Assembly: GCF_020497125.1 (NCBI RefSeq)
Contig: NC_059084.1
Coordinates: forward strand, 9,141,501-9,205,500
Length of the DNA stretch: 64,000 bases
DNA from: Mauremys mutica
Taxonomy: Eukaryota; Chordata; Testudines; Geoemydidae
Direction of reading: 5' to 3'
Position 1 is the stretch's first letter. Each line of letters starts with the position of its first letter. The translations under genes were made by a program, and so were the position numbers. This document shows, piece by piece, positions 1-10,110 of this stretch. The notes beneath the pieces were generated by a model. That model saw only the letters and a program-made list of their open reading frames with translations. It was not told the origin of the DNA and did no database searches.

Positions 1-369
1 AAAGGGAAAAAAAGTCTGGAATGTAATGAGACCTTTTTGTTCAAGGGGTGCAGAAGCAAATATTTTACTTGCTACTCAGCACAGCAAACTGAAAGCTCAC
101 ATGACAAGAAGCATTTTTCACTAAGCAGAAACGGAGGGAAAAACAGGGCTTTTGAGCTGCAAAGTTTAAATGAGTGAGAATATAAATGTCAGAGACACAC
201 TTTATCAGAGAAGGCTATTTTAAAACTGGCTTAAAATGACTCCAAAACTGTTTTCTCCTCCTTAGAAAACCTGAACAAAAAATGGCAGCGAAAGGCATAA
301 AAAGATCCAATGGATGAAAGTTGAAATTGGAAAATAAGCACTTTGGAAATAATGTACATTTTAAAATTT
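1..369. other. AT-rich sequence, nothing recognised
   Basis: Plain AT-rich DNA. No reading frame, inverted end or known repeat is visible until the CR1 remnant that starts near 370. Confidence 0.5.
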
Positions 370-600
370 TAACCGTGTGGGTAATTTACAAGTGAAACAT
401 CTTACCAAGGAATGTGATATCTTTTCCATCAGGTCTTTAAATCAAGATCACATATCTTTCTAAAGATGTGTGCTAGAACAACTAGAACTTACTGGGCTTG
501 ATGGAGGCATTACTGGGTGAAGTCCTATGGCCTATATTATACACAAGGTCAGATGAAATTATCATAATGATTCCTCCTGGCCTTAAAATCTATACATCTC
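370..600 (+). mobile_element. CR1 LINE, 3-prime end fragment
   Basis: The segment reads as the last part of a sauropsid CR1 LINE in sense orientation. It keeps the phrase for a Phe-Lys-Thr-Trp-like stretch near 436-470, then the typical 3-prime sequence in which an ACTGGGTGA block (514-522) is followed by a GGTCAGA block (547-553) and a CTGGCCTTA block (579-587). Such copies are 5-prime truncated by incomplete reverse transcription. The reading frame is broken, so it is a dead copy. The 5-prime boundary is uncertain. Confidence 0.65.
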
Positions 601-1150
601 TGAACCTGACAATGATTTTAATTTAAATCAATGTTTCTTATCCTTTAGCTGGTGACATTGATGTGCCTGATTGCAAAACAATTTTGATATTGCTTTGGCT
701 CTGTTTTTAAAAAGAGATTTGTTTTGTGCTATCTAAAAATAAAGTTTACATATATTTATATTTTCAGGCATTAAAGTTCTCTCCTGATTGTAAAACTAGT
801 TGTAAAGAATGCTGGAATATGTTTGCAATGTTTCCCGAAGGGTTCCCCCCGGTGGCTCCCTTGTTGCTAAAGCTATAAATGATGCAGTTTGTCAAGAAGT
901 TGGCTGCTGTCAGCAGGAAGTTCAAAAGGGCCAATTCTAATTTCAAATGTAGTTCATGGGGACCGGCTAGCCAAGGGCATTGAGAATGGGCTATACAGCA
1001 TTTCACTTGTAGAATGGTTCACAGCCTGCCCAGGGGACTCACTAGTCACGTGCACAAAGGATGAAATTCACCTTTCTGCACCTGTGCACCACCTAACTTC
1101 AAAATAGGGTGCAAATGGGACTGAAGTGGTGCATAGGACTTTTGCGTAAA
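601..1150. other. Unannotated AT-rich sequence
   Basis: No gene or repeat is recognised. Small open frames on both strands (80 and 72 codons) have no family features and are chance frames. Confidence 0.45.
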
Positions 1151-1159
1151 GGGTAAAAT

Positions 1160-1216
1160 TCAGACCTATGCAGAAGGTCAGCACAAGTAGTTCCAGTCAA
1201 CTCAGTAGGATTTTAA
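1160..1216. repeat. Left part of a short interspersed repeat, split at 1217
   Basis: The piece looks like one half of a sauropsid repeat whose other half resumes at about 1948-1980 (the CCTAAGTGTTTGCAGGAT block), after the element at 1217-1947. The same block closes a related copy near 29940-29965. This suggests the 1217-1947 element jumped into an older repeat copy. Confidence 0.45.
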
Positions 1217-1947
1217 GGGCTAGATCCACAAAGGGAGTTAGGTATTGTAACACCGAAATTTTAGGCGCCTTGCCACCCACTGGAATCCACTGCCCTGAGT
1301 TCTCTGCCGAGGCTCTGTACGCAATACATGGGGAGAGTTAGGACACACATCCCCATACACCCTTTGTATCTTTTATCTCGCTGGTTAGAGCATTCACCTG
1401 AATGTGGGGGACACCCCCTATCCTGATGTAGAGAAGAGATTTAAACTTGGGTGTCCCATCCCTCCACAGGAATAGCAAATAGCTCAGTGGTTAGAGCACT
1501 CTCCTAGGAGGGAAAAGGAAGGGGATGCCAAGTTTAAATACCTTCTCCACATCAGGTGGGGGGCATGTCCTACACTCCAGGTGAGTGATCTAACCACTAG
1601 GCTAAAAGGCATAATAATGGGAGCAGCGGCACTACCTCCTCCTCTGACCATTGTGTGTGGAGATAGGCATGGCCTGAGAACACCAACCTGCACAGAGCTT
1701 TAGGCGAGACCGGATCCCATGAGGGCTTAGGGGTGAGATAGGCACCCAAACACCTAGACTGAGGCAGCTGTGCACATGCTCCATGACAGAAACCTTGGTG
1801 CCTAGGGGACTGTAACAGTGGAAGTTTAGGTGCTTAGAGACTTTAGGTGCCTACAGAGTTAGGCAGCAGCTGAGCAGGGGTTTTGAGGATCTCAGTGGTA
1901 CCTGGAGTAGCAGTGAGGTGCCAAAGTCCTTTCGTGGATCTAGCCCC
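1217..1947. mobile_element. Non-autonomous DNA transposon with tRNA-like internal motifs
   Basis: About 730 bp bounded by imperfect inverted ends: GGGCTAGATCCACAAAGG at 1217-1234 and its near complement ending at 1947 (reads GGGGCTAGATCCACGAAAGG on the minus strand). The interior holds the motif GGTTAGAGCA twice on the plus strand (near 1384 and 1489) and its complement once (near 1590-1605), each resembling a tRNA A box, and these arms pair with each other. No clear target duplication was found, so the superfamily is not assigned. No coding capacity is seen. Confidence 0.6.
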
Positions 1948-2139
1948 ACATGCCTAAGTGTTTGCAGGATCTGGATCCAATTTGGTAGTTGCTGAAATAA
2001 AGGACCACTTGCCCTTTGTTCACTTCCTAGTGGACAAAAAGTCCACATCACCACACCAGGAATCTTTCTGGTAGCTCCAGCAGAGACGACATGAAGATTG
2101 TAAGGAAGCGGGGTGCTTGTACACGTGCAGTTGGACGTG

Positions 2140-2718
2140 ACTAAAGCTACGTCTACACGGCCCACTCCTTTTGGCAGTGTGCAGAGCATGCCCCCCTCCC
2201 CAGCCTGGGTATAAATAGCAGTGTAGATGGCGAGGCATTCCTTAGGCAAGTAGAGCAAGGACAGCCTGAACCCTGTGGGTACATACCCAGATATGTACCC
2301 TACTCATCCAAGCAGCGCCTCCCCCATCTACACTGCTATTTTTAGCAGGATCATATCCTATGCCCCTCCCCCACCCACACACGCTGCTGGAGCTTTTCTC
2401 TGCCTCAGGAAAAGGCTGCAGCAGTGGGGAAAGACTCAGGTGGTTAGGGAAGGCACTGGGGAAAGGTTCTGGCAGCTTCTCACTGCAGGAGCTTTTCCCC
2501 GCCTCAAGGAAAGAGTCGAATAGTAAGGAAAGTCTCAACAGAGGAGGTGTGGGGAGGAGGGAAGCAGTGGGGAAAAGGTCCAGTGAGGTCCCTGCTGCTG
2601 AGCTCTTTCTCACTGCCAGAGCCTTTCACTGACACATGTAGCTACATATGGCGGTGCGGATGCACACATCCCTCTGCATGCCACCGCCAGCAGTATGCAG
2701 TGTAGACCTAGCCTAAAC
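2140..2718. mobile_element. MITE with GTCTACAC-type ends and an internal hairpin
   Basis: Imperfect inverted ends (14 of 19 positions) bound a 579-bp element: the left end contains AAAGCTACGTCTACAC near 2143, the right end GTGTAGACCTAGCC near 2700. Inside, 2211-2230 and 2324-2343 are near-perfect inverted copies of a 20-mer around AGCAGTGTAGATGG, with a smaller hairpin at 2277-2300. The nested arms suggest either a fold-back element or one MITE inside another. There is no protein of its own; the open frames of 123 and 135 codons on the minus strand are shadows of the repeat. Confidence 0.55.
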
Positions 2719-2759
2719 AGGGCAGCGATGCCATGCTAGCCCACCTCAAGGATCTGAAT

Positions 2760-4020
2760 AGATAGGGATTAAATTACTCTTTCTCCCCAGAGATGTTCCC
2801 TCCAGCTCAGGCTGAAGGCACATTAGGCAGGGCATTGTGGGGAAGCATGCACTGCTATTGCCTGTGCTGCAGATAACTAGACAATTTACCTCACTTAATT
2901 TACCTCAAATTACCTCAATTAATCCAGCATCTTTCCCACATTCAAAAAAAAAAGTACCATTTTTTCTTTACTTCCCAGTCTTTGTATAGCAACAAGAACA
3001 TCTCCCCTTTGGAAGGCTAAGATGGATCTGAGGAGAATACGGGTGTGTGTCTAACATTTCAACTATTGAAATTCATGCCTCTTCCCTGGCCCATAACTGT
3101 GGTTAGTTCACTCTGTTCCCAACAGATAGCAAGCTTATTATGTAAAATATTTAAAAATGCAACAGTGTAATACAAGGAAATTCTCTCAAGGTTGGACCTT
3201 AAACCATTTGAGTTCTGTCCCTGAACAGCGTCAATATCCTGCAATGAAAATGTATCTTTTCTGATCATGTTTGTTTATTTTATGTCTTTTCTACTCTATT
3301 TTGTGGCTATAGGACAGAATGTTGAGCCTGCATTAAGTCAGCTTCCAATTTCCTACTCTTTGTGCAATTGACCATACTGGCAACGAACGAGGCTAGTGTC
3401 CCTGTAGCGTGTGCAAGACACAGAATGGCACAACCAAGTGTTTGGATCACAAACGTGTGCAGGCAAAAATGGTGCTTTGGGAGAACAACATTGTGTTCAC
3501 AAAAGCGGACATGCAACATTAGAGCTCGGGGCTGAAAATATACTATATGTTGCTCAAATACGCATATTGCTTCTGCTACTGTGAGTTTCCCTTTCACACA
3601 TTTTGCAGCATTAATCTCAGTGTGAAAAACCAGTTGTTTTTTTAAACTTAAACCTTTTTAGACTAGATTCCAGAAAGGAGGATTTGAAATAGGCTTTCTG
3701 CCACTAAGTGGTGCTGTATACAGTACAGCATCTTTATGATACCACAACTGAGAAGAAAAACAGAGCATTGTCAGGCTGATTAGGCTGATGCACGCACTTA
3801 ACAAGTGTCCATTATACTGATTTAATCTCTCTGTGGTACTGGATAAATCAGGAGGAAAAACAGACAATCCAGATGAATAAAGAAATGCAAAGATTGGGGC
3901 ATAGCATTTAACATCAGAGGCAGAGAACTACAGAAAATTGCTTAAAAGCATTTTTTTTTAAAGAAAAACCTGTCTTGGATAATCCTATTCTGCTTTTTCC
4001 ATTGTTTCAAGTCTAATGTT
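2760..4020. other. AT-rich stretch without a recognised gene
   Basis: Nothing coding is seen. A short irregular tandem of the motif TTACCTCAA lies at 2886-2933. The rest is unremarkable AT-rich DNA with a short A tract near 2943. Confidence 0.45.
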
Positions 4021-4023
4021 TGT

Positions 4024-4265
4024 AAGGCCTTGTCCACATACAAAATCACACTGACAATTACATTTTAATCCCTGTTTGTTATTTCTAAATCAGTCAAAAA
4101 AATCTCATTTTTAAATATGCAAAAATTGAAATAGGTGATTTAAGTTGGCAAAAAAAAATCCAGTTAAAGAAAATCAGAAAGGACACTTGGAGTGTATACA
4201 CAGACTTATACCGACACAACTAAATGTGTCAGTTAAAAGCAATTTAATTATTTTAGTCTACATAT
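4024..4265. mobile_element. Degenerate MITE, GTCYACAT-type ends (tentative)
   Basis: AAGGCCTTGTCCACATAC at 4026-4043 matches the ends of the GTCTACAC MITE group seen at 2140, 11973 and 35599, and TAGTCTACATA lies near 4255. The latter is not a good inverted partner, so the right border is weak and the element may be two fragments. Confidence 0.3.
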
Positions 4266-4269
4266 AATG

Positions 4270-5253
4270 TTGCCCCAGTCCAAAACTATTTTAGTGACAT
4301 TAGTTTTTTTGCAGGCTGTTTATAATTACAAATTTATGCAGATACTACTGACTCTAATTAGAAAATTTTGCTCTGATGAATTTGGTATTTGTTTGAGTGG
4401 ATACATCCCTTTAGGAGTTTGGACTAGAACTTTGGTAACTTCTAGTTGCGTTAAACATTGCTTGGATTACCCTACAAGCATTTGATCCCAGAATTAAGTT
4501 CTTAGCACCATGATGAGGAGTGTGACAATTTCTTTGCATGAGTGCATTCTCATGTAAATCTGGCCTTCTTTCTCCTCTCTGTTGAGGATGTCAAGTCCAC
4601 AAGGAAAAGGCAGCTGGATATAGAATTCTTATGCCATTTGCTAATGTGCTGTAACATCTTCCTCTGGAAGTTTAAATTCCTGTTACCTGACAATCTGGAG
4701 TTGGTTGCTATTGGAGAACAATGCTTATTTTCCATGTGTATTGTATAGCACCGATAGCCCCTGTGAAGGCAAAGAGCTTAGCTGTAATAAACAAAGAAAG
4801 GTAGTCAAAATACTTTCCTTACCAAAATGGCTTTTAAAAGTAATGGCTAAGGAACTGTCAGGAAGATTTTAGATTAACCCAGGGTTTGTTTTCAGGGTCA
4901 TTAGGGATGCTAAAGGAGATGTCGATCCTTTGTGTGATGACCAGCAGGTTTTAGTCAAGAGATTCTCCGCAACCTTGCACAGTGTTGTCATTAACCCCAG
5001 TGAGTGTCAGCACTTTGCAGTATGCCCTGAGTAAGGGCAGCATGTAAGTGTGCTGCCCCAGAAGCAGAATAGTGACTGGATTACGTCACAAGTCCTCCCC
5101 GTACCCGTCTTACTCTAGGGAAGAAGTTATTTCACTCCTTCTTTTGTGAAGCAGCTTACTCCCCATTGTGTGCCCTACCAGCCATTCTGTCCATTAGTGA
5201 GCTGGGTTAACAGGGACAGAACACATCTCTCCCCTCTGCCTACTCTTCCCTCC
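4270..5253. other. AT-rich stretch without a recognised gene
   Basis: I see no exon, repeat or RNA gene. Frames of up to 72 codons on both strands have no features of real proteins. Confidence 0.45.
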
Positions 5254-5261
5254 CCCTCCCC

Positions 5262-5800
5262 CAGGGCCGCCCAGAGGATTCCGGGGGCCCGGGGTCTTCG
5301 GCAGCGGGGGGCCCTTCTGTTCCGGGACCCGCCGCCGAAGTGCCCCGAAGACCCGCGGCGGGGGCCCCCCCGCCGCCGAATTACCGCCAAAGCGGGACCC
5401 GCCGCCGAAGTGCAGCCTGGTCTTCAGTGGTAATTCGGCGGAGGAGGGCTCCCGCCGCGGGTCTTCGGGGCACTTCGGCGGCGGGTCCCAGAAGGGAAGG
5501 GCCCCCCGCCGCTGAATTACCGCCGAAGACCGAGCTGAACTTAGCGGCGGGTCCCGCTCCGTCTTTGGCGGTAATTCGCCAGCGGGGGGTCCTTCCGCCC
5601 CGGAGCGGAAGGACCCCCCCGCCGGCGAAGACCGGGAGCGAAGAAGCTCCTGCGCCCAGCCCCGCAAGAGTTTTCTGGGGCCCCCCGGAGTGAGAGAAGG
5701 ACCCCGCTCCAGGGGCCCCAAAAAACTCTCGTGGGGGCCCCTGTGGGGCCCAGGGCCTGGGGCAAATTGCCCCTCTTGCCCCCCCCTCTGGGCGGCCCTG
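5262..5800. mobile_element. hAT-type fold-back MITE, 539 bp, intact ends
   Basis: The inverted ends are exact over 16 bp (CAGGGCCGCCCAGAGG at the left, its complement at the right). They are flanked by a perfect 8-bp target duplication CCCTCCCC at 5254-5261 and 5801-5808, which is diagnostic of the hAT superfamily. The interior is extremely GC-rich and folds back: the block around 5293-5365 recurs inverted near 5450-5525, a hairpin lies at 5582-5622, and a third inverted pair lies near 5666-5740. It has no transposase and must have been moved by one encoded elsewhere. Long open frames across it, up to 257 codons, result from the GC-rich repeats. Confidence 0.9.
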
Positions 5801-5808
5801 CCCTCCCC

Positions 5809-6277
5809 AACTAATTGCTTGCTATGAGGAGCATTGGGAGAGTAGTCCCTGCTCTCCCAACCATGGCTGCAATTGCAATCTGAGCAAGGGCAAGCCAAGA
5901 AAGGAAGGCCTGACTCCCCCTTAACCCTCCTGCACACCTGAGTAAGGGCTGTGACAATGTAGCCCAATGGTGTGATGCATGAAAGAACTGATGGGGCTCA
6001 CAGATGTCACACTCCCTCTCAAACATTTCTTCAACAAGGAAAGAGGAGTTCCTCTTTATTTTGCATTTTCATTCCATGTGATTATTTTTGGTGCTTTGTA
6101 TTAATTCCATTCTTGAACAGGCAGAGGTTTCAGATTCTCTTTGTCTATAAATCATCCCTCTATTCTCAAACAATGATAAAATATATAAAACCACAAAACT
6201 AATATTTTTTTCAATGTTTGTACATGAAGGTGAGGACAGAGTAGGCACAAACACATAGTAGGAGACAGTACCTGTTC
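5809..6277. other. Unannotated sequence between a MITE and a MIR
   Basis: Nothing recognisable; moderate AT content. Confidence 0.4.
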
Positions 6278-6425
6278 CAAGCTTTCTGTCTAAAATAGGC
6301 AAAGCATGGTCCAGGAAAGAGAGGCAAAGGTGAAGTGACTTGTTCAAGGTCACAAAGCAGGTCAGTGGAAGAACTAGGAATAGAATGCAGCTCTGACCCC
6401 CAGTTCAGTGTCCTAGCCACTAGAC
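6278..6425 (-). mobile_element. MIR-type SINE fragment, minus strand
   Basis: The block around 6335-6366 (GTGACTTGTTCAAGGTCACA followed by AAGCAGGTCAGTGG) is the complement of the MIR/CORE-SINE central domain. It is followed by the typical AACTAGGAATAGAATGCAG and CCTAGCCACTAGAC blocks to about 6425. The copy is old and short of the LINE-like tail. Confidence 0.75.
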
Positions 6426-6520
6426 AGCATTACCTTAGGGAGTTCCATTAAAGCCTCTTGGATGATAACTTGGGAGGTTTCCAATGAAGTGAATCTGAAT
6501 CCATCAAATGTCACTTACAT

Positions 6521-6678
6521 CAGTGGTTCTCAAAGCCAGTCTGCCGCTTGTTCAGAGAAAGCCCCTGGCAGGCTGGGCCGGTTTGTTTACCTGCCGTGTC
6601 TGCAGGTTTGGCCGATTGTGGCTCCCACTGGCCGCGGTTCGCCGCTCCAGGCCAATGGAGCGGCTTTGAGACCCACTG
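6521..6678. mobile_element. Palindromic hAT-like element with internal deletion
   Basis: It begins CAGTGGTTCTCAAAGCC (6521-6537) and ends GGCTTTGAGACCCACTG (6662-6678), imperfect inverted ends of the CAGTG hAT type. The left arm continues through a GC-rich segment to about 6658, but the right arm is only about 20 bp long. In turtle genomes such elements usually have two long arms (established knowledge), so this copy seems to have lost most of the second arm. The 8-bp flanks (ACTTACAT and TTCTAGTG) do not match. Confidence 0.65.
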
Positions 6679-6729
6679 TTCTAGTGTGCTCTTATAACAC
6701 AGTGATTGCATAGCTCATTTGTCTAACTT

Positions 6730-8785
6730 TTTTCTCATAATGAATCAATTGCAATGCCAAACAGAGAATGCATCCCTGTTTGACACCAGTGTCCGTGGTG
6801 AAACATTCACTCAAGACTAATTTACTTTAACTGTGGAAGCCGCATCTTGATAATTATTTTTGTTGGCGTACTGTAATACTCAGGATGTTCCAGAGTGACT
6901 CACAATGCGGGTAGTCAAATGCTTTCATAAATCTGTGAAGTTTGGAGTGGCTCTTGCCATTCAGTGCTCTCTCTGATAATTATTCTGAGGATGAAAATCT
7001 AGTCAACACATGATCTTCCAGGTTGCCCTCCTTTTAGCCTTGCCTCATATCACTTCCTTTATTCTGTTTGAGATGATATTGCAGAAGACATTGACTATAA
7101 CTGAAAGGGAAGGTACACTTTTGACTCTAATGCCATTTCTCTCTGGAGGCTTCCTTGGTCCCATACTTGGCTGAAAAATGTGGTGATTTTAAATTGCTGG
7201 TCTCATCATCGCAAGCTTTCAAAATTTCTGTGGTGACTTGGTCTTCATCTGTAGTCTTCTCAGATCTTAAATGTTTTTTTATTGCACCTTTCACTTCTTT
7301 GTGATGTGGGATGTTATGATGTTTAGTTCTGGGTTCTTTATTTCTTTGTCAACATCAATCCAGTACACACTAATTTGGATAACAAGTGTTTGGATGCACA
7401 GCACTGCTGTTCACTAACATAGGGCTTCACAGGGGACTCAGTGTGGATTTGGATAACTAGTATTTTCAGACAAAGGGAATTCAGATAATGGGAATTATAC
7501 TGTAGTCTCTTGTGGTGTTGGTCTGCTTAGCACCTTATGAAAATGCTCTTCCCATCACTCTGTTTTTTGTGTTGCTAAGGGCAAACAAGGAAAGACCCTA
7601 ACAGGTTCTCTGGCTGATGTAAGCTTCCCAGTTACAACTTGGGTGAGCTAATAGCATTTTTACTATCACCGCTTTGAGCAGTAGTGTCAGTTTCTTTGGC
7701 CATGTTATCCATCTATTTTCTCTTCTCATGCTGCTTTGTACTACTTTGTCCTTTATTCTATAAAGATCTTTTTAATTCTTTTTCAAAAAGGTGTCTGAGT
7801 GGTTGAGGTTTCCTTTGGCTTGTTTCCTTTCTTTCACACAGTTCCATATTTCCTCACTTATCCAGTCTTTAGGTTTCTTTTGTCTGGAAACCAGGTACAG
7901 TTATTGCAGCATCTAAGATACTTTCAGCAGAAAGGGCCATGACATGTCAACATGGATGTCTTTTTGTGAAACTAAAGTATTGTAGCACCTGATATCTGTT
8001 CAGTTCACTTCGAAATTGCTGGTATAACGTCTTGTCTGTTAGCCTTTGCTGTTAATTTTTCCCAGTGCTTTTGGAATTTTTGTTTTTTAAGTTTGATTCT
8101 TCTGTCTTGCCACACGTATTGTGGTCACTTCCAACTTTGCTCCGACATCCTGGTGAGTTGATCTAAGCTTCCTTACAATCCATGGATGGTCAGTCTGGAT
8201 ATATTTATGGGGGAATAGTATTCCACCAAATATGAGCAATGATGCTAGGTCTGATTCTATCAGTCTTTCCATCATTTTGATTTTGGGAACCAGAACCCTG
8301 CTTGCCAGTTGTTCTCCCCACTCGGTTGTTATCCCCAAACCAGGCACTGAATTCCGCCTTTGTAAAGCAAATGTCACACTTACACATTGTCAGAATTTGC
8401 CGGCAACAGTAGAACTGACCTTTTTGTTCATCATTATAGTTATCTTTTGGTGCAAAACACTGTATAATTCTTATCATTGTGTATTGTGTTTGAAACTTAG
8501 CTCGGAGCAACCAGCTGTTAATTGGCTCCTAGTCTATAAGCAATTTTTCTGCTTTGGAAATAATTAATTCTACTCCCTCTGAGTGGTAACCATTTTGCTT
8601 CTGTGAATATATTATGACTTTATTTTCAATGTTTAATTGCTTTTCATCAGCTTGTCACCATTGACATTCATTTACTCCACAAATTTTCGACATTATATTC
8701 TTCCATTGCTTTCATCACCTGTGTGGCTTTTGTTGTGGCAGCCATTGTTCTAATGTTCCAGAAACCAACTTTCATAGTTTGTTTA
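6730..8785 (-). pseudogene. Decayed RTE-clade LINE: endonuclease then reverse transcriptase
   Basis: Read on the minus strand from about 8785 down to 6740, conceptual translation with frameshifts shows a non-LTR polyprotein. The start is KVGFWNI (near 8760-8780), the first motif of the APE endonuclease. RIIQCFAPKD lies near 8450, GGILFPHKYI near 8210, DVGAKLE near 8140, KAFD near 6930 and GVKQGCIL near 6760-6785, the last being a reverse transcriptase motif typical of the RTE/BovB-like group. The frame is broken many times. The copy stops just after the GVKQGC motif, so the polymerase active-site part and the 3-prime tail are missing, unlike the 5-prime truncation usual for LINEs. A segment at about 7360-7505 shows no LINE similarity and may be a later insertion. 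Confidence 0.7.
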
Positions 8786-8789
8786 ACCT

Positions 8790-9256
8790 TTAGTAATGAA
8801 TAAGAGAAAGGCAAATGCAACTACTTATGTTTAAGGAGGAATCTAGAGAAGATCCCAGGAAGCTAAAGACCTTCATGGTTTTACACTACTAAGAGACTCA
8901 GATATTACTTATCAAACAGTGCTAGTCTCACTTACTAAAACTTATTTAAACAGTCGACATAATTCCTGCTACAGTGACTGAAATGGATAAAAAACTTGAA
9001 AGCTTTAGTTTAAAATTGCAAGAAGCTTAAAGTAAGAAAAACAGAGATAATGAGTTTGAATTATGAATAGGACATGAAGTGGATATTTTTCCTTTGTAGA
9101 ATGTATATATTTTATATGCAATTCATCTCTGTACCATACTACAAGATACTGCACGAAAAATTGATTACAATTTGGAAGATACAATATAAAAAATGCCATG
9201 CTGTCAAATATCAAACCATATCTATCCAATACCCCTTTCATGTATCTGGCTTTATG
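8790..9256. other. AT-rich sequence, nothing recognised
   Basis: No gene or named repeat is visible. Open frames here (78 and 109 codons on opposite strands) overlap each other and the tandem repeat at 9257, and look random. Confidence 0.4.
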
Positions 9257-9308
9257 AATAATGGGGATATTGTTACTGTAACAATAATGGGGATATTGTT
9301 ACTGTACC
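9257..9308 (+). repeat. Tandem duplication of a 26-bp unit
   Basis: Two adjacent 26-bp units (9257-9282 and 9283-9308), both containing AATAATGGGGATATTGTTAC, differ at one position. The second unit ends exactly where the inverted end of the MITE at 9302-9528 begins. Confidence 0.9.
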
Positions 9309-9528
9309 TCCTCGGTTGTCTGTTGACCGGACACACTGCTGAGTTAGAAAGTGTCCAAGAGAAACTTCCAGCCCCAAACGACATAAGGCTCGTAGTAACA
9401 TAAATGGGAAAGTTTTCTCTGTTGGCTAGAGCTGAAAAGGTGCTTCACACGACCTTGCAATAGGATCTCTACTAATAGGCTAACTCAGCTGTGTGTCTGG
9501 TCATCAGACAACTGAGGAGTTTGTACAG
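9302..9528. mobile_element. Unclassified MITE with 39-bp inverted ends
   Basis: Positions 9308-9346 and 9481-9519 are inverted copies of each other with four mismatches in 39 bp; the shared ends contain GTTGTCTG and GCTGAGTTA. The pairing extends outward with a 3-bp gap to CTGTAC on both sides. The total is about 227 bp. No target duplication is evident and the ends do not match the other families in this window. No reading frame belongs to it. Confidence 0.7.
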
Positions 9529-9872
9529 ATTTTGAAGGATGAATTCAGTTTCACACTTTTCCATACTGGGAATGTGGATATTAATGGGATTTGCAGCCAG
9601 CGAGCTTAATGACCTCAGTAGCTCTACTGCATTGAAAGTACATTTGAGCATTATTTTTTAAGTGGGCCAGGTTTTCAAAGACTGATGCCTAAATTGTGGG
9701 CACAAATCCTGCCCAAGGACCTGTGCCCTGAAAACCCACATTTAAATATGTAAATCCAGTATCTAATTGCACAAAATTGTGCAATTAGCTAACATTTGCA
9801 GGTGCCTTTACTTGTTCATACATGTATTCCATATTTTGTACAAATCATTTATTTGATGAGGAGAAAGGATGG
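9529..9872. other. Unannotated sequence
   Basis: Mostly featureless. A fragment near 9667-9735 (TTTTCAAAGACTGATGCCTA and following) resembles the fold-back TTTTCA repeat family seen at 21018, 35000 and 42062. Confidence 0.35.
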
Positions 9873-10110
9873 ACCACTGGTTAGGGTGCCAGCCTTGTAA
9901 TTCACAGACTTGGGTTCAACTATCTGTTCTGCCACACAGACTTGCTATGTGATCTTGATCAAGGTACCTAGTCTCTGACTCATTTCCCCATCTATAAAAT
10001 GGAGATAATAGCACTTCTCTACCTCACAGGGATGTTGCATGGATAAATACATTCGAGTAAAGCACTCAGACCCTATGGTAATGAGGGCTATATAAGTACT
10101 TAAGAGATAT
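9873..10110 (+). mobile_element. MIR SINE, nearly full length
   Basis: The left part is tRNA-related: an A-box-like GGTTAGGGTGCC near 9889-9900 and a B-box-like GGGTTCAACT near 9911-9920. It is followed by the conserved core (TGCTATGTGATCTTGATCAA near 9943-9962) and the block CCCCATCTATAAAATGGAGA at 9986-10005. The copy runs into a LINE2-like tail near 10060-10105. MIR is an ancient amniote SINE. Confidence 0.9.

Noticed and set aside
1484..1605. tRNA genes in the 1217-1947 element
   Set aside because: Only A-box-like motifs; no convincing B box or acceptor stem pairing.
5194..5967. 257-codon minus-strand open frame
   Set aside because: It spans the whole hAT MITE at 5262-5800 and results from GC-rich inverted repeats.
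6521..6678. 8-bp target duplication for the CAGTG element
   Set aside because: The flanks ACTTACAT and TTCTAGTG do not match.
7360..7505. Pogo/Tigger-like insertion in the RTE LINE
   Set aside because: TA flanks and partly similar ends are visible, but the inverted match is too weak to name an element.
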